Below, one piece after another: positions 7,388 to 14,823 of a stretch of DNA of 21,992 bases. Origin of the DNA: JBMNQI01 sp050944055 (GTDB lineage: Bacteria > Bacillota > Clostridia > Oscillospirales > Oscillospiraceae); the NCBI GenBank assembly GCA_050944055.1, contig JBMNQI010000041.1:1-21992 (forward strand), written 5' to 3'. The notes under the pieces are model-generated. The model had not been told where the DNA came from. It saw only the letters and a program-made list of their open reading frames with translations, and did not search any database. The translations under genes were made by a program, and so were the position numbers. Position 1 is the stretch's first letter, and each line of letters starts with the position of its first letter.

Positions 7388-8530
7388 CTACTCTATATCA
7401 ACCGAGTTGCCGTTTTGTATAATGCAGACATAGGTTTTACCGCGCTCAAAAGTCACGGGCGAGCCGTCCTCAAGGTAATAGCGGAACTGGTCGCAGATGC
7501 CGGGGCGCGACCAGGTGATGTCAACGCACTTACCGCCGCAGAAGAACTTCCCGCTGCCTGTGCCTGTGAGAGTTACGGCGAGGCGCCCTTCGCTGTCAAG
7601 CACGCGCTCCTCGGTGAAAAGAACAAGCAGGTTCGAGGCGGCGACCTGTCGATTGTTGCCGGCGTCTATGTGTTCGGCCCCGTACTGCCAGGCACCATAG
7701 AGCCGCGTATCCGGGTCGTATACGAATTTTCCGGTTTTGTAGCCAGAAAACTCAACCATCACCGTATTGGCCTGCGTACCGCCCTCGAGGCCTACCTCCC
7801 ATTCGAATTGCACCTCGTAAGAATAACCGCTCTCATGTTCTCTTCTTATGTTGTATTTCGGGAATAGAGACGCTATGTTTTGCCCGCTTGTAAACATGCT
7901 GTGCTCATACCCGTGCGAGTAGATCCTTTGCCTGTCCCTCCAGAAAAGGCTGCCCTCGTAGCCTCCCGTTATGGCGTCGAGAGCCGTCGCGCCGTTGATG
8001 CTTATATAATCATAGGCCTGGTAGCTGCCCCCCGCGTGCAGGAAAATAGCGTCATGGCTGAGCGCAATTTCAACAAAGTAGGGGCGCGCACTGCGGACGC
8101 TGCCAATGCTGCCGACGCCGTCCGGGTTTTGATAGAGGGCCAGCATACGCGTTATGCCGCCCTCGGCGCAGACCTCGTATATTATATCGGCTTCTGAGAT
8201 GCCGTACTGGGGCTGAGCCTGCTTTATGTTGTTCATAACTACGGCCACGGGGCGCGCGTTGACTTTGCCGGCGTCCACCTCCAGGCCGGTAAGCGGGTTC
8301 ATATGTTCAGGCGGCGGGGTAGGAGTCGGCTCGGGAGTGGGAGTAGGCGAGGGTGTCGAGATAGTGACGGAAGGTTCGGGTGAGGCCGATTGTACGGCTG
8401 CGGGAGAAGTTGAAGGCGAAGACTCGTCTCCTGTCCCGGTTTTTATAAAAATGACTGCAGTTACGATAATCAGAAGTACCAGCACAGCAGATAAAACCAT
8501 ATTTATTTTGTTATTAAAGAAATTCTTCAT
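7388..8530 (-). CDS. DUF3048 (YerB-like) membrane-anchored envelope protein
   Basis: A 380-residue protein with an N-terminal membrane anchor (about residues 10-29) and a low-complexity Pro/Thr/Ser/Glu linker (about 37-75) rich in PTP repeats. A DUF3048-type domain pair follows. Recognisable parts are NPLTGLEV, RPVAVVMNN with QYGISEADIIYEV after it, AEGGITRMLALY and GSVRSARPYFVEIA. The family is known mostly from Bacilli and Clostridia and its biochemical role is not established. Unlike lipoprotein members such as YerB, I see no lipobox cysteine, so this one seems held by its uncleaved N-terminal helix with the domain outside the cell. The gene is alone on its strand, with its own promoter and terminator. 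GGGAG lies about 10 bases before the ATG. Confidence 0.88.
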   Translation of the reverse strand: MKNFFNNKINMVLSAVLVLLIIVTAVIFIKTGTGDESSPSTSPAAVQSASPEPSVTISTPSPTPTPEPTPTPPPEHMNPLTGLEVDAGKVNARPVAVVMNNIKQAQPQYGISEADIIYEVCAEGGITRMLALYQNPDGVGSIGSVRSARPYFVEIALSHDAIFLHAGGSYQAYDYISINGATALDAITGGYEGSLFWRDRQRIYSHGYEHSMFTSGQNIASLFPKYNIRREHESGYSYEVQFEWEVGLEGGTQANTVMVEFSGYKTGKFVYDPDTRLYGAWQYGAEHIDAGNNRQVAASNLLVLFTEERVLDSEGRLAVTLTGTGSGKFFCGGKCVDITWSRPGICDQFRYYLEDGSPVTFERGKTYVCIIQNGNSVDIE

Positions 8531-8557
8531 ATTTGCTTCTCCCGCGTATTTTGATAT

Positions 8558-8586
8558 ATTTTATAACTTTATAAAAATGCAGTCAA
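8558..8586 (-). promoter_or_regulatory. Promoter of the DUF3048 gene
   Basis: On the minus strand: TTGACT (8581-8586), a 17-bp spacer and TAAAAT (8558-8563), 28 bases before the start codon. It lies back to back with the plus-strand promoter at 8633. Confidence 0.7.
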
Positions 8587-8632
8587 TAATTCTTACGCAA
8601 CTGACAATGATTCGGCAATTCCTTAATTTTCC

Positions 8633-8662
8633 TTGACGCATTGACAGGCGTTGGTGTAAAAT
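8633..8662 (+). promoter_or_regulatory. Promoter of the small ORF / DUF554 unit
   Basis: TTGACG (8633-8638), an 18-bp spacer and TAAAAT (8657-8662), about 68 bases before the TTG start at 8730. A second TTGACA at 8641 is too close to this -10 box to pair with it. Confidence 0.6.
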
Positions 8663-8729
8663 AACGTCCGGACGCTTTCAAAAAAAAGTTAATTTTAAAA
8701 CTACAAATAACCGGAGCGGAGGGCTACTG

Positions 8730-8963
8730 TTGAACATAGAATTAACGAACGAACAGCTAATCGTACTGCGCACGGTAGTTGAGGAATATACGGATATATC
8801 GTATTCCACAATTCTGGATTATCAGAAAAGCGCCGCTGCAGCTGATGATGAAACAGTTAAGTCCGTATACCTGAAATACGCGCGCGAGGAAGAGGAAAAG
8901 TATAACGAAGTAAAGGCCCTGCGGGATTATTTATCTGATTACCGCCCGGATACGGAGGCCTGA
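8730..8963 (+). CDS. Small acidic helical protein, function unknown
   Basis: I do not recognise this 77-residue protein. It starts with TTG at 8730 after GCGGAGGG (8716-8723). It is rich in Glu, Asp, Tyr and Ala, has no membrane segment or cysteine, and looks wholly alpha-helical. A central stretch around residues 48-68 (KYAREEEEKYNEVKALRDYL) has coiled-coil character. Its TGA is followed at once by the ATG of the DUF554 gene with no intervening base, which implies translational coupling. The ribosome binding site, promoter and codon use like that of its neighbours argue that it is real. It may be a partner or regulator of the DUF554 membrane protein, but that rests on context only. Confidence 0.7.
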   Translation: MNIELTNEQLIVLRTVVEEYTDISYSTILDYQKSAAAADDETVKSVYLKYAREEEEKYNEVKALRDYLSDYRPDTEA

Positions 8964-9671
8964 ATGATAGCGGCTGTGGTGAACGCGGTTCTTATCGTGG
9001 CGGGCAGCATCGTCGGCCTTCTCGCCAAGAATCGTATAAAAGAAAAGTATTCAAAGACCATAATGGCCGCTCTTGCCCTGTGCGTGGCGGTCATCGGCAT
9101 AATGAACGCTATAAAGACGCCTGACATTCTTATAGTCATCATATGCCTCGTAATTGGCTCGGCAGTCGGGGAAATAATAAATATCGAGCGCCATATTGAT
9201 TCGCTCGGGGAAAGGCTGCGCAGGCGCTTTGACAAAAGCGAAGGGGGGAGCCGCTTTACAGAGGGCTTTGTCTCGGCCTCGCTTTTATTCTGTGTCGGCT
9301 CCATGGCTATAATGGGCAGTTTGGAGGCCGGCATAAATCACAATTACAGCATAATATTTTCTAAAAGCGTTATTGACGCGGTAACCGCAATCACATTTTC
9401 AGCAGCTATGGGTATAGGCGTCATTTTCTCCGCCGCAGCCGTGCTTTTATATCAGGGGCTGATAACGCTCCTCGCCTCGTATGTGGGGCCTTTTTTGGGG
9501 GACGCTGTTGTCGCTCAAATGAGCGCGGTCGGCGGGGTTATGCTGATCGCTATTTCCTATAATATGCTTGAAATAGGTAAGGAAAGAATTAGAGCAGGGA
9601 ATATGCTCCCCGCTATTATCATACCGATAGGCCTCGTTCCGCTCGCCGAATTTTTATATTCCTTATTTTAA
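8964..9671 (+). CDS. DUF554 family integral membrane protein
   Basis: A 235-residue protein with about six to seven hydrophobic helices, matching the DUF554 family (YqgA in E. coli, YdfK in Bacillus). Features are the N-terminal helix with GSIVGLLAKNRI, the GSAVGEIINIERHID segment near residue 72, the LLFCVGSMAIMGSLEAG signature (about residue 111) and SAVGGVMLIAISYNMLEIG near the C-terminus. It probably acts as an inner-membrane transporter or channel; the substrate is unknown for the family. The ATG at 8964 directly abuts the stop of the 77-residue gene, so it is most likely translated by coupling. A 36-base gap without a terminator separates it from the MFS gene, which may share its transcript. 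Confidence 0.88.
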   Translation: MIAAVVNAVLIVAGSIVGLLAKNRIKEKYSKTIMAALALCVAVIGIMNAIKTPDILIVIICLVIGSAVGEIINIERHIDSLGERLRRRFDKSEGGSRFTEGFVSASLLFCVGSMAIMGSLEAGINHNYSIIFSKSVIDAVTAITFSAAMGIGVIFSAAAVLLYQGLITLLASYVGPFLGDAVVAQMSAVGGVMLIAISYNMLEIGKERIRAGNMLPAIIIPIGLVPLAEFLYSLF

Positions 9672-9707
9672 TACATAACTGACTGCCTCTTGAAGGGAAC
9701 CCTGCTT

Positions 9708-10961
9708 ATGACGCAAAAGACCAAAAGGAGAAGAATTTTCCTTGTTGTACTCGGCGCTTTCGGCGTGGCGATCACGGGCGTAATTTACGCATGGACAAAC
9801 TATTCCGAGCTAATAAGGCTTGAAATGGGCTGGGACTTAAAGTCTCTCTCGCTCACTTTTTCGATCTGGGGTTTCGGCACGGGCGTAGCCGGTATTCTTT
9901 CGGGCTTTCTTGTCAGGCGTTTCGGCGCGCGTCCCGTGATGATGTGCGGAGCAATCCTGTCCGCGCTCGGCTTTTTCCTGGCTTCGCAGGTTGGGAAAGA
10001 CGGCCTGGTTATGCTCTACCTCTCATACGGAATCCTCGTAGGCTTTGGCTCCGGGCTCACATTTGTGCCGTTATTCAGCACGGTTCTAAGCTGGTTTCCC
10101 GAAAAACCCGGCTTAATATCAGGCATGCTCATGATGGGACTGGGCTTCGGTACTTTGCTTCTCGGCGCGGCATCTTCTTATCTTGCTTCCGCTATCGGAT
10201 GGCGGGAATGCTTCGTCTGCGTCGCCGTTCTTTTTTTTGTCGTTCTGTCCGTAAACGCCTGGCAGATGAAATTGCCCGGCAGGGATGTCGTGCTCCCTCC
10301 GCCGATTCAGGTCGAGAAGGGCGCAGAGCTGCAGGATTTCAAGCCGCGTGAGATGCTCCGCACTTCGGCCTTCTGGCTGTTTTTTGTGTGGGCTATAATC
10401 GGCAACATGTCCAATGTCATAGCATCGGCAAGCGCCAAGCAGATTGCGGATGAGGTGGGAGCCTCCGGTTTTCTCGCCGTAAACGGCGTAGGCCTGCTGC
10501 ATATAACGTGCGCCGCCAGCTCCGTCGGCTCCGGACGTATGTTTGACAGGCTCGGCCGCAAAAAAACTCTGCTGATGCTCAACGCCGTCGCCATGGCCGG
10601 AGGCGTGTGTTATATCGCGTCGATAAAACTATCCATAGTATCGCTTATGACGCTTGGTATAATATGCATAGGCATATCGAGCGGGGGCGTTCCGGCCTGC
10701 TCCTCGGCTTTTATCAGAGTATACTATGGAGACGCCAACTATCCTGCAAACTACGCAATAATAGGCCTGCGGGGTATAATAGCTTCAACAGGGTCGTACA
10801 TTTCAGCCGGCTTTTATGAGGCTTCCGGCAGCTACATATCGGTTATGTGCTTTATGCTCGCGACGGTGGTCATAGGCTGGATATGCAGCTTGTTTATACG
10901 CATCCCGAAAAAAACCGAGCCTGAGGTACGGGCGGGCAGGCATAATATTATTGTTTTATGA
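9708..10961 (+). CDS. MFS transporter of the OFA (oxalate/formate antiporter-like) family
   Basis: A 12-helix major facilitator of 417 residues starting at ATG 9708, with GAAGGGA (9692-9698) upstream. An in-frame TTG at 9690 overlaps that site. The N-terminal half reads like OFA proteins: GAFGVAITGVIYAWTNYSE, IWGFGTGVAGILSGFLVRRFG containing the loop 2-3 MFS motif (RRFGARPVM), and YGILVGFGSGLTFVP. The second half carries the matching loop GRMFDRLGRKKTL. OFA carriers exchange organic acids such as oxalate and formate, but many members have unknown substrates. The adjoining crt-hbd genes might suggest a monocarboxylate; this is only an inference. The last coding bases contain the crt promoter. 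Confidence 0.88.
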   Translation: MTQKTKRRRIFLVVLGAFGVAITGVIYAWTNYSELIRLEMGWDLKSLSLTFSIWGFGTGVAGILSGFLVRRFGARPVMMCGAILSALGFFLASQVGKDGLVMLYLSYGILVGFGSGLTFVPLFSTVLSWFPEKPGLISGMLMMGLGFGTLLLGAASSYLASAIGWRECFVCVAVLFFVVLSVNAWQMKLPGRDVVLPPPIQVEKGAELQDFKPREMLRTSAFWLFFVWAIIGNMSNVIASASAKQIADEVGASGFLAVNGVGLLHITCAASSVGSGRMFDRLGRKKTLLMLNAVAMAGGVCYIASIKLSIVSLMTLGIICIGISSGGVPACSSAFIRVYYGDANYPANYAIIGLRGIIASTGSYISAGFYEASGSYISVMCFMLATVVIGWICSLFIRIPKKTEPEVRAGRHNIIVL

Positions 10962-10979
10962 TGTATATGGTTGTATAAT
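10951..10979 (+). promoter_or_regulatory. Promoter of the crt-hbd unit
   Basis: TTGTTT (10951-10956), a 17-bp spacer and a perfect TATAAT (10974-10979). The -35 box lies within the last codons of the MFS gene. The crt ATG at 11010 follows after about 30 bases with TGGAGGT (10997-11003) as ribosome binding site. Confidence 0.65.
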
Positions 10980-11009
10980 TCAATAAGAAATACTAATGGA
11001 GGTATAAAT

Positions 11010-11786
11010 ATGGCATACGTACTTTTTGAAAAACAGGGCGATATCGGAATTATCACCATGAACAGGCCCGAAGCGCTCAACGCGCTCAATGCCGACGTTC
11101 TGCGGGAGCTTGAAAAGGTCGTAGATCAGGTGGCGGAGGACGACAGCGTTTCGGTAGTAATTATAACGGGCTCCGGCCGTTCCTTCGTAGCGGGGGCGGA
11201 CATAGGCCTGATGGCAAAGTGTACCGCAGTTGAGGGCCGCAACTTTTCCTTCCTCGGCAACCGCGTATTTTCAAAGATAGAGAAGCTGCCGCAGCCGGTA
11301 ATCGCCGCAATTAACGGTTTCGCTCTCGGCGGCGGATGCGAATTGAGCCTTGCCTGTGATATCCGCATTGCCTCCACCAAGGCAAAATTCGGAGCTCCCG
11401 AAACAGGGCTTGCGATAATTCCGGGCTTCGGGGGAACTCAGCGCTTCCCGCGCACTGTCGGGGCGGCAAAAGCCAAGGAGCTGATTTTCACGGCTGAAAC
11501 GATAGACGCGAAAGAAGCCGAGCGCATAGGCCTTGTCAGTTATGTCGTCGAACCGGACGAGCTTATGCCAAAATGCATGGAGCTTGCGCAAAAAATAACC
11601 AGGAACGGCCAGATTGCCGTACGGACCGCCAAGCGCTGCATCAACGCGGGCCTCCAGTGCGATATAGACACCGGCACGGCCTACGAAGTCGACGCGGGCA
11701 GCCTGGTTTTCTCCACAGAGGACAAAGTAGAGGCGATGACCGCTTTCATGGAAAAAAGGCCGCACGCGCCGTTTAAAAACAGATGA
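11010..11786 (+). CDS. crt: Short-chain enoyl-CoA hydratase (crotonase)
   Basis: A 258-residue crotonase-fold enzyme, probably interconverting 3-hydroxybutyryl-CoA and crotonyl-CoA. The oxyanion-hole segments are SFVAGADI and GFALGGGCEL, and both catalytic glutamates are present: Glu111 in GCELSLACD and Glu131 in APETGLAIIPGFGGTQR. This is the pattern of true hydratases of the Clostridium Crt type. I used ATG 11010 because TGGAGGT stands at 10997-11003; an in-frame upstream opening at 10971 falls in the promoter. hbd follows 60 bases later on the same strand, so the two form a 3-hydroxyacyl-CoA module. The gene symbol is by similarity, and chain-length preference cannot be read from sequence. 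Confidence 0.9.
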   Translation: MAYVLFEKQGDIGIITMNRPEALNALNADVLRELEKVVDQVAEDDSVSVVIITGSGRSFVAGADIGLMAKCTAVEGRNFSFLGNRVFSKIEKLPQPVIAAINGFALGGGCELSLACDIRIASTKAKFGAPETGLAIIPGFGGTQRFPRTVGAAKAKELIFTAETIDAKEAERIGLVSYVVEPDELMPKCMELAQKITRNGQIAVRTAKRCINAGLQCDIDTGTAYEVDAGSLVFSTEDKVEAMTAFMEKRPHAPFKNR

Positions 11787-11794
11787 CGTAAAAA

Positions 11795-11817
11795 CGAGCC
11801 GGCCACGAGCCGGCTCG
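11795..11817 (+). other. Intercistronic hairpin between crt and hbd
   Basis: A perfect 9-bp stem (CGAGCCGGC 11795-11803 with GCCGGCTCG 11809-11817) and a 5-nt loop. No T tract follows, so it is unlikely to terminate. It may stabilise the crt mRNA end or set the crt:hbd ratio. Confidence 0.6.
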
Positions 11818-11846
11818 AAGAATCTGCATATAAGGAGTGTAAAGTT

Positions 11847-12689
11847 TTGCAGAAGATTTTTGTTGTGGGCGCCGGAACCATGGGCCTCGACATTGCACAG
11901 GAATTTGCCAAAAACGGCTATAAGGTAACCGTACGCGACATCAGCGACGAGATAATCGGCAAATCAAAAGACCGCATGCTCTCTTCAATCTCCAAGCTTG
12001 TGTCAAGAGGGAAGATGGAGCCGGAAGCCGCCGAAAAAATCAAAGCCGCCATTACGTTTACTACAAAGCTTGAGGACGCGGCGGACGCAGACTTAATCGA
12101 GGAAGCCATAGTTGAGAACCTTGAGATCAAGAAGTCGTTATTTAAGGAACTTGACGATATATGCAAGCCCGAGTGCATATTCGCCTCCAATACTTCCTCC
12201 GTCTCCCTGACTGAGATGGCCTTTTCAACAAAGCGCCCGGACAGATTTGTCGGCATGCACTTCTTTAACCCTCCCGGGGTAATGAAGCTCATCGAGGTAA
12301 CACGCGCCGCCGCAACTTCGGAAGAGACATTCAGGACCGTATATGAGCTTAGTAAGAAAATCGGAAAAGAGCCTGTCGAGGTTAAGGAAGCTCCCGGCTT
12401 CGTCGTCAACCGGATTCTAATACCGATGATAAACGAGGCCGCCTGCGTCCTCGAGGAGGGCATCGCCTCGGCCGAGGATATTGACAAGGCCATGAAGCTC
12501 GGAGCCAACCATCCCATAGGCCCGCTCGCTCTGGGGGACCTGATCGGCATAGATGTAGTCGTCAATATAATGCAGACTATTTTCAACGAAACGGGAGATC
12601 AGAAATACCGCCCGGCAAGAATCATGAAGAACATGGTCAGAAGCGGGCGACTAGGCCGTAAAACCGGCAGGGGATTTTTTGAATACTAG
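11847..12689 (+). CDS. hbd: 3-hydroxybutyryl-CoA dehydrogenase
   Basis: A 280-residue NAD(P)-dependent 3-hydroxyacyl-CoA dehydrogenase that interconverts acetoacetyl-CoA and 3-hydroxybutyryl-CoA. It begins with TTG at 11847, with AAGGAG at 11832-11837, because the Rossmann motif GAGTMG (residues 8-13) sits immediately at the N-terminus. ASNTSSVSLTEMAF and HFFNPPGVMKLIEV are present, and His138 and Glu150 are the expected catalytic pair. The C-terminal domain shows PGFVVNRILIPMINEA and GANHPIGPLALGDLIG. Length and motifs are those of clostridial Hbd. No thiolase, bcd or etfAB accompanies the pair here, unlike the usual bcs cluster. Confidence 0.93.
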   Translation: MQKIFVVGAGTMGLDIAQEFAKNGYKVTVRDISDEIIGKSKDRMLSSISKLVSRGKMEPEAAEKIKAAITFTTKLEDAADADLIEEAIVENLEIKKSLFKELDDICKPECIFASNTSSVSLTEMAFSTKRPDRFVGMHFFNPPGVMKLIEVTRAAATSEETFRTVYELSKKIGKEPVEVKEAPGFVVNRILIPMINEAACVLEEGIASAEDIDKAMKLGANHPIGPLALGDLIGIDVVVNIMQTIFNETGDQKYRPARIMKNMVRSGRLGRKTGRGFFEY

Positions 12690-12696
12690 GGAAAGT

Positions 12697-12725
12697 AAAG
12701 GCGCCACCGCTTGAGTGGCGCCTTT
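12697..12725. terminator. Strong bidirectional terminator between hbd and the VOC gene
   Basis: A perfect 11-bp stem (12697-12707 with 12715-12725) and a 7-nt loop. The arms start with AAA and end in TTTT, so the structure has a U tract in both directions. It lies 8 bases after the hbd stop and 7 bases beyond the end of the convergent VOC gene. Confidence 0.85.
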
Positions 12726-12731
12726 TGAAAT

Positions 12732-13145
12732 TCAGTCTTTGCCGTTGTCCGCGTCGTGGCGGCTGGAAAACTCATAGAGGATGCCGCCGGTTTCCTTCGG
12801 GTGGGAGAAGAAATTTCCTTTTTTCGGGTCGCCTATTATATGCAGGCCGGCGTCTTCGAAACGCTTTGCCAGCTCCATTATATCGGAGCAGTACATCCCT
12901 ATATGGTGAAACCCCTCGCCGTGCTTTGCCAGGAATTTTGGAACTACTCCGGTATCGCCGAGAGGGCCCATCAGCTCGTAAAAGCTGTTTTCCCCGACCT
13001 GTACAAGCGCTGAAATCTGGCCGTTCTGGGGAATATAAAGGCGCTTTGCGCCGACTTCCTTAGCGTCACACATCGTTTTCAGCTTTTCCAGGTACTGATC
13101 GATGTCGTTTACGCAAATTCCAATGTGCTGAATGTAAAGCTCCAT
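12732..13145 (-). CDS. VOC-fold protein resembling methylmalonyl-CoA epimerase
   Basis: A 137-residue vicinal-oxygen-chelate protein with two beta-alpha-beta-beta-beta modules. The likely metal ligands are all present: His7 (QHIGICV), Glu57 (FYELMGP), His81 (GEGFHHIGMY) and Glu125 (GGILYEFS). The GEGFHHI and HPKETGG segments recall methylmalonyl-CoA epimerase, which interconverts the R and S forms in propionate metabolism. The second ligand is Glu rather than the Gln of some characterised epimerases, and glyoxalase or other VOC roles remain possible. No methylmalonyl-CoA mutase or decarboxylase gene is nearby, so function is uncertain. It has a near-perfect promoter of its own; AAGGAG precedes the ATG. 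Confidence 0.8.
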   Translation of the reverse strand: MELYIQHIGICVNDIDQYLEKLKTMCDAKEVGAKRLYIPQNGQISALVQVGENSFYELMGPLGDTGVVPKFLAKHGEGFHHIGMYCSDIMELAKRFEDAGLHIIGDPKKGNFFSHPKETGGILYEFSSRHDADNGKD

Positions 13146-13182
13146 TTAATACAACTCCTTAATTTCTTGCTAATATGTCTAC

Positions 13183-13211
13183 ATTATAGAACTGTAACAT
13201 GTTATTGTCAA
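13183..13211 (-). promoter_or_regulatory. Consensus promoter of the VOC gene with palindromic spacer
   Basis: On the minus strand: TTGACA (13206-13211), exactly 17 bp, then TATAAT (13183-13188), both boxes perfect. The -35 box overlaps the stop codon of the MATE gene. The spacer contains the 10-bp palindrome TAACATGTTA (13195-13204), a good position for a repressor site. Confidence 0.85.
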
Positions 13212-14662
13212 TCCGAAATTGGGGCCGCCGCGGCGCCGGACTCACCGTCGGACTCATCGCCGGACTGGTCATCGTGTTTAGCGCGAGCCACCAAGCTGCT
13301 GCGTTTCTTCCAATAGCCTGAGAAGTAATATATACAACAGACCAAAGTGTTAACATATGCGGCAAGACTGGTGCCGTAGAGAAATCCCTTGAAACCAAAG
13401 CCCAACGTTATCCCGAGGAGCAGCGCGAGCGCGACACGAGCTACGACGCCGTCCAGAATCCCTGCAAGCAGGCTGAGCCTCGCGTGCCCTATGCCGTTGA
13501 TTACCGCCATAAAAGGCGTCATAAAGGCAAGAGCCGGGAAAGCAACTGTGATGCTGGTAATGAAGAGAGAGGCCAGTTCAAGCACATCCGGGTCGTCTGT
13601 AAAAAGCAAAAATATGGTTTTCGGGAAAAGGTTAATATAGATGCCGTATGCTAAATACGTAACAAAGCCCGTAAGACAGGATATTGCGACAATGCGCTTA
13701 ATGCGTTCGAACTTACCGGCCGCGAAATTCTGACCGATCATTACGGAAGCGCTCTGCCCGATAGCCATGGTTACTATGCCGGGTATCTGCTCCATGCGCC
13801 GCCCCGAGCCGACAAGAGCCGAAGCGGTAACGCCATAGCTGTTTATAAAGCTGTTGACAAAGAGCATTGAAAGATTAATGGCGCAATACTGCAGGGATAT
13901 CGGTATGCCGAGCTTGGTTATGAGCCCTAGCTTAGACCGGTCGATCTTAAGGCTGCGGAGCTTGAAATCAAAGCCGAACTGTTCGCGCTTCCCGTAAAGA
14001 TAGACCATAGCTATTATAAAAGAAGCGGCCTGTGAAATGATTGTCGCCAGCGCGGCGCCCGCAGCGTCAAGATGGAAAACGGCGACAAAGATAAGGTCGA
14101 GCACAATATTCATTACGGAGGCTATCGCCACGAATACCAGAGGGCGCTTGCTGTCCCCCATGCCGCGCAATATGGCTCCGACCACGTTATAACCGAAAAT
14201 AAACGGTATGCCTAAACCGGTAATCAGCATATAGTCGTTCGCCGACTTCAGAGATTCGGGAGGCGTGTTCATTATCGCAAGCATGGAATCGCGGAAAATA
14301 ACGACTAATATGAGAAACAACAATGACAGAATTCCCAGGGATGAAAAAAGTGTCCCGATAGTGGAATTGAGTTCCTTAGTCTTTTTTGAGCCGACTATCT
14401 GCGATATCAGTATCTGACCCGATGAGGAAAAGGCCATTCCGACCATTGTCAACAGAAATATTAGCTGCGAGGCTATAGATACGGCCGAAAGGCAGTTGGT
14501 TCCGACAAATTTGCCGACTACCACCATATCGACCATCATGTACAGGGTTTGAAGAAGGTTTGAAAACATAAGAGGGAGGGCAAATAAAAGCAGGCGACCA
14601 GCCACGGGCCCGACCGTAAGGTCGTTAATTAATGTGCTTTGATGTTTTTTTATACGAATCAT
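13208..14662 (-). CDS. MATE-family multidrug/toxin efflux transporter
   Basis: A 484-residue, 12-helix MATE exporter, probably using an Na+ or H+ gradient to expel cationic or other small compounds. The start DLTVGPVAGRLLLFALPLMFSN is typical, as are QTLYMMVDMVVVGKFVG, GAILRGMGDSKRP and, in the second half, SGRRMEQIPGIV and MAVINGIGHARLS. After the last helix there is a hydrophilic tail rich in Asp, Ser, Glu and Gly (about 465-484) without known role. The ATG at 14660-14662 has AAAGG touching it directly, too close for a normal ribosome binding site, and an in-frame stop lies a short way upstream. The true initiation mode is therefore unclear. The gene has its own promoter and a palindrome in its leader. 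Confidence 0.9.
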   Translation of the reverse strand: MIRIKKHQSTLINDLTVGPVAGRLLLFALPLMFSNLLQTLYMMVDMVVVGKFVGTNCLSAVSIASQLIFLLTMVGMAFSSSGQILISQIVGSKKTKELNSTIGTLFSSLGILSLLFLILVVIFRDSMLAIMNTPPESLKSANDYMLITGLGIPFIFGYNVVGAILRGMGDSKRPLVFVAIASVMNIVLDLIFVAVFHLDAAGAALATIISQAASFIIAMVYLYGKREQFGFDFKLRSLKIDRSKLGLITKLGIPISLQYCAINLSMLFVNSFINSYGVTASALVGSGRRMEQIPGIVTMAIGQSASVMIGQNFAAGKFERIKRIVAISCLTGFVTYLAYGIYINLFPKTIFLLFTDDPDVLELASLFITSITVAFPALAFMTPFMAVINGIGHARLSLLAGILDGVVARVALALLLGITLGFGFKGFLYGTSLAAYVNTLVCCIYYFSGYWKKRSSLVARAKHDDQSGDESDGESGAAAAPISD

Positions 14663-14669
14663 CCTTTCG

Positions 14670-14681
14670 ATTTGCGCAAAT
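14670..14681. promoter_or_regulatory. 12-bp palindrome in the MATE leader, possible operator
   Basis: ATTTGCGCAAAT is a perfect 12-bp palindrome, between the -10 box (14714-14719) and the MATE start codon (14662). It could be a repressor site downstream of the transcription start. No regulator gene is nearby. Confidence 0.45.
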
Positions 14682-14713
14682 ATGGTTTAATGCTAACAAA
14701 TAATCCCGTAATT

Positions 14714-14742
14714 AGTATAGTGTAATTAAATATAATATGCAA
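14714..14742 (-). promoter_or_regulatory. Promoter of the MATE gene
   Basis: On the minus strand: TTGCAT (14737-14742), a 17-bp spacer and TATACT (14714-14719). The surroundings are strongly AT-rich and lie just past the terminator of the upstream decarboxylase gene. Confidence 0.6.
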
Positions 14743-14762
14743 GTGTTTTTTTAAATAAAACG

Positions 14763-14806
14763 CTGCCCCTGACAGGCGGCGTACGTAACCGGCGCGTCAG
14801 GGGCAG
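14763..14806 (-). terminator. Terminator of the diaminopimelate decarboxylase gene
   Basis: A perfect 11-bp stem (CTGCCCCTGAC 14763-14773 with GTCAGGGGCAG 14796-14806) encloses a 22-nt loop. On the minus strand it is followed by CGTTTTATTT, a good U tract. It lies 17 bases after the gene's end. Confidence 0.8.
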
Positions 14807-14823
14807 TGTTAACAGAAGAGCTT

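Noticed and set aside
7376..8197. Two plus-strand frames opposite the DUF3048 gene
   Set aside because: The DUF3048 signatures, anchor and linker are all on the minus strand; these frames are shadows without starts or motifs.
11795..11817. Hairpin after crt as a transcription terminator
   Set aside because: No T tract follows and hbd lies just downstream without a visible promoter, so read-through is more likely.
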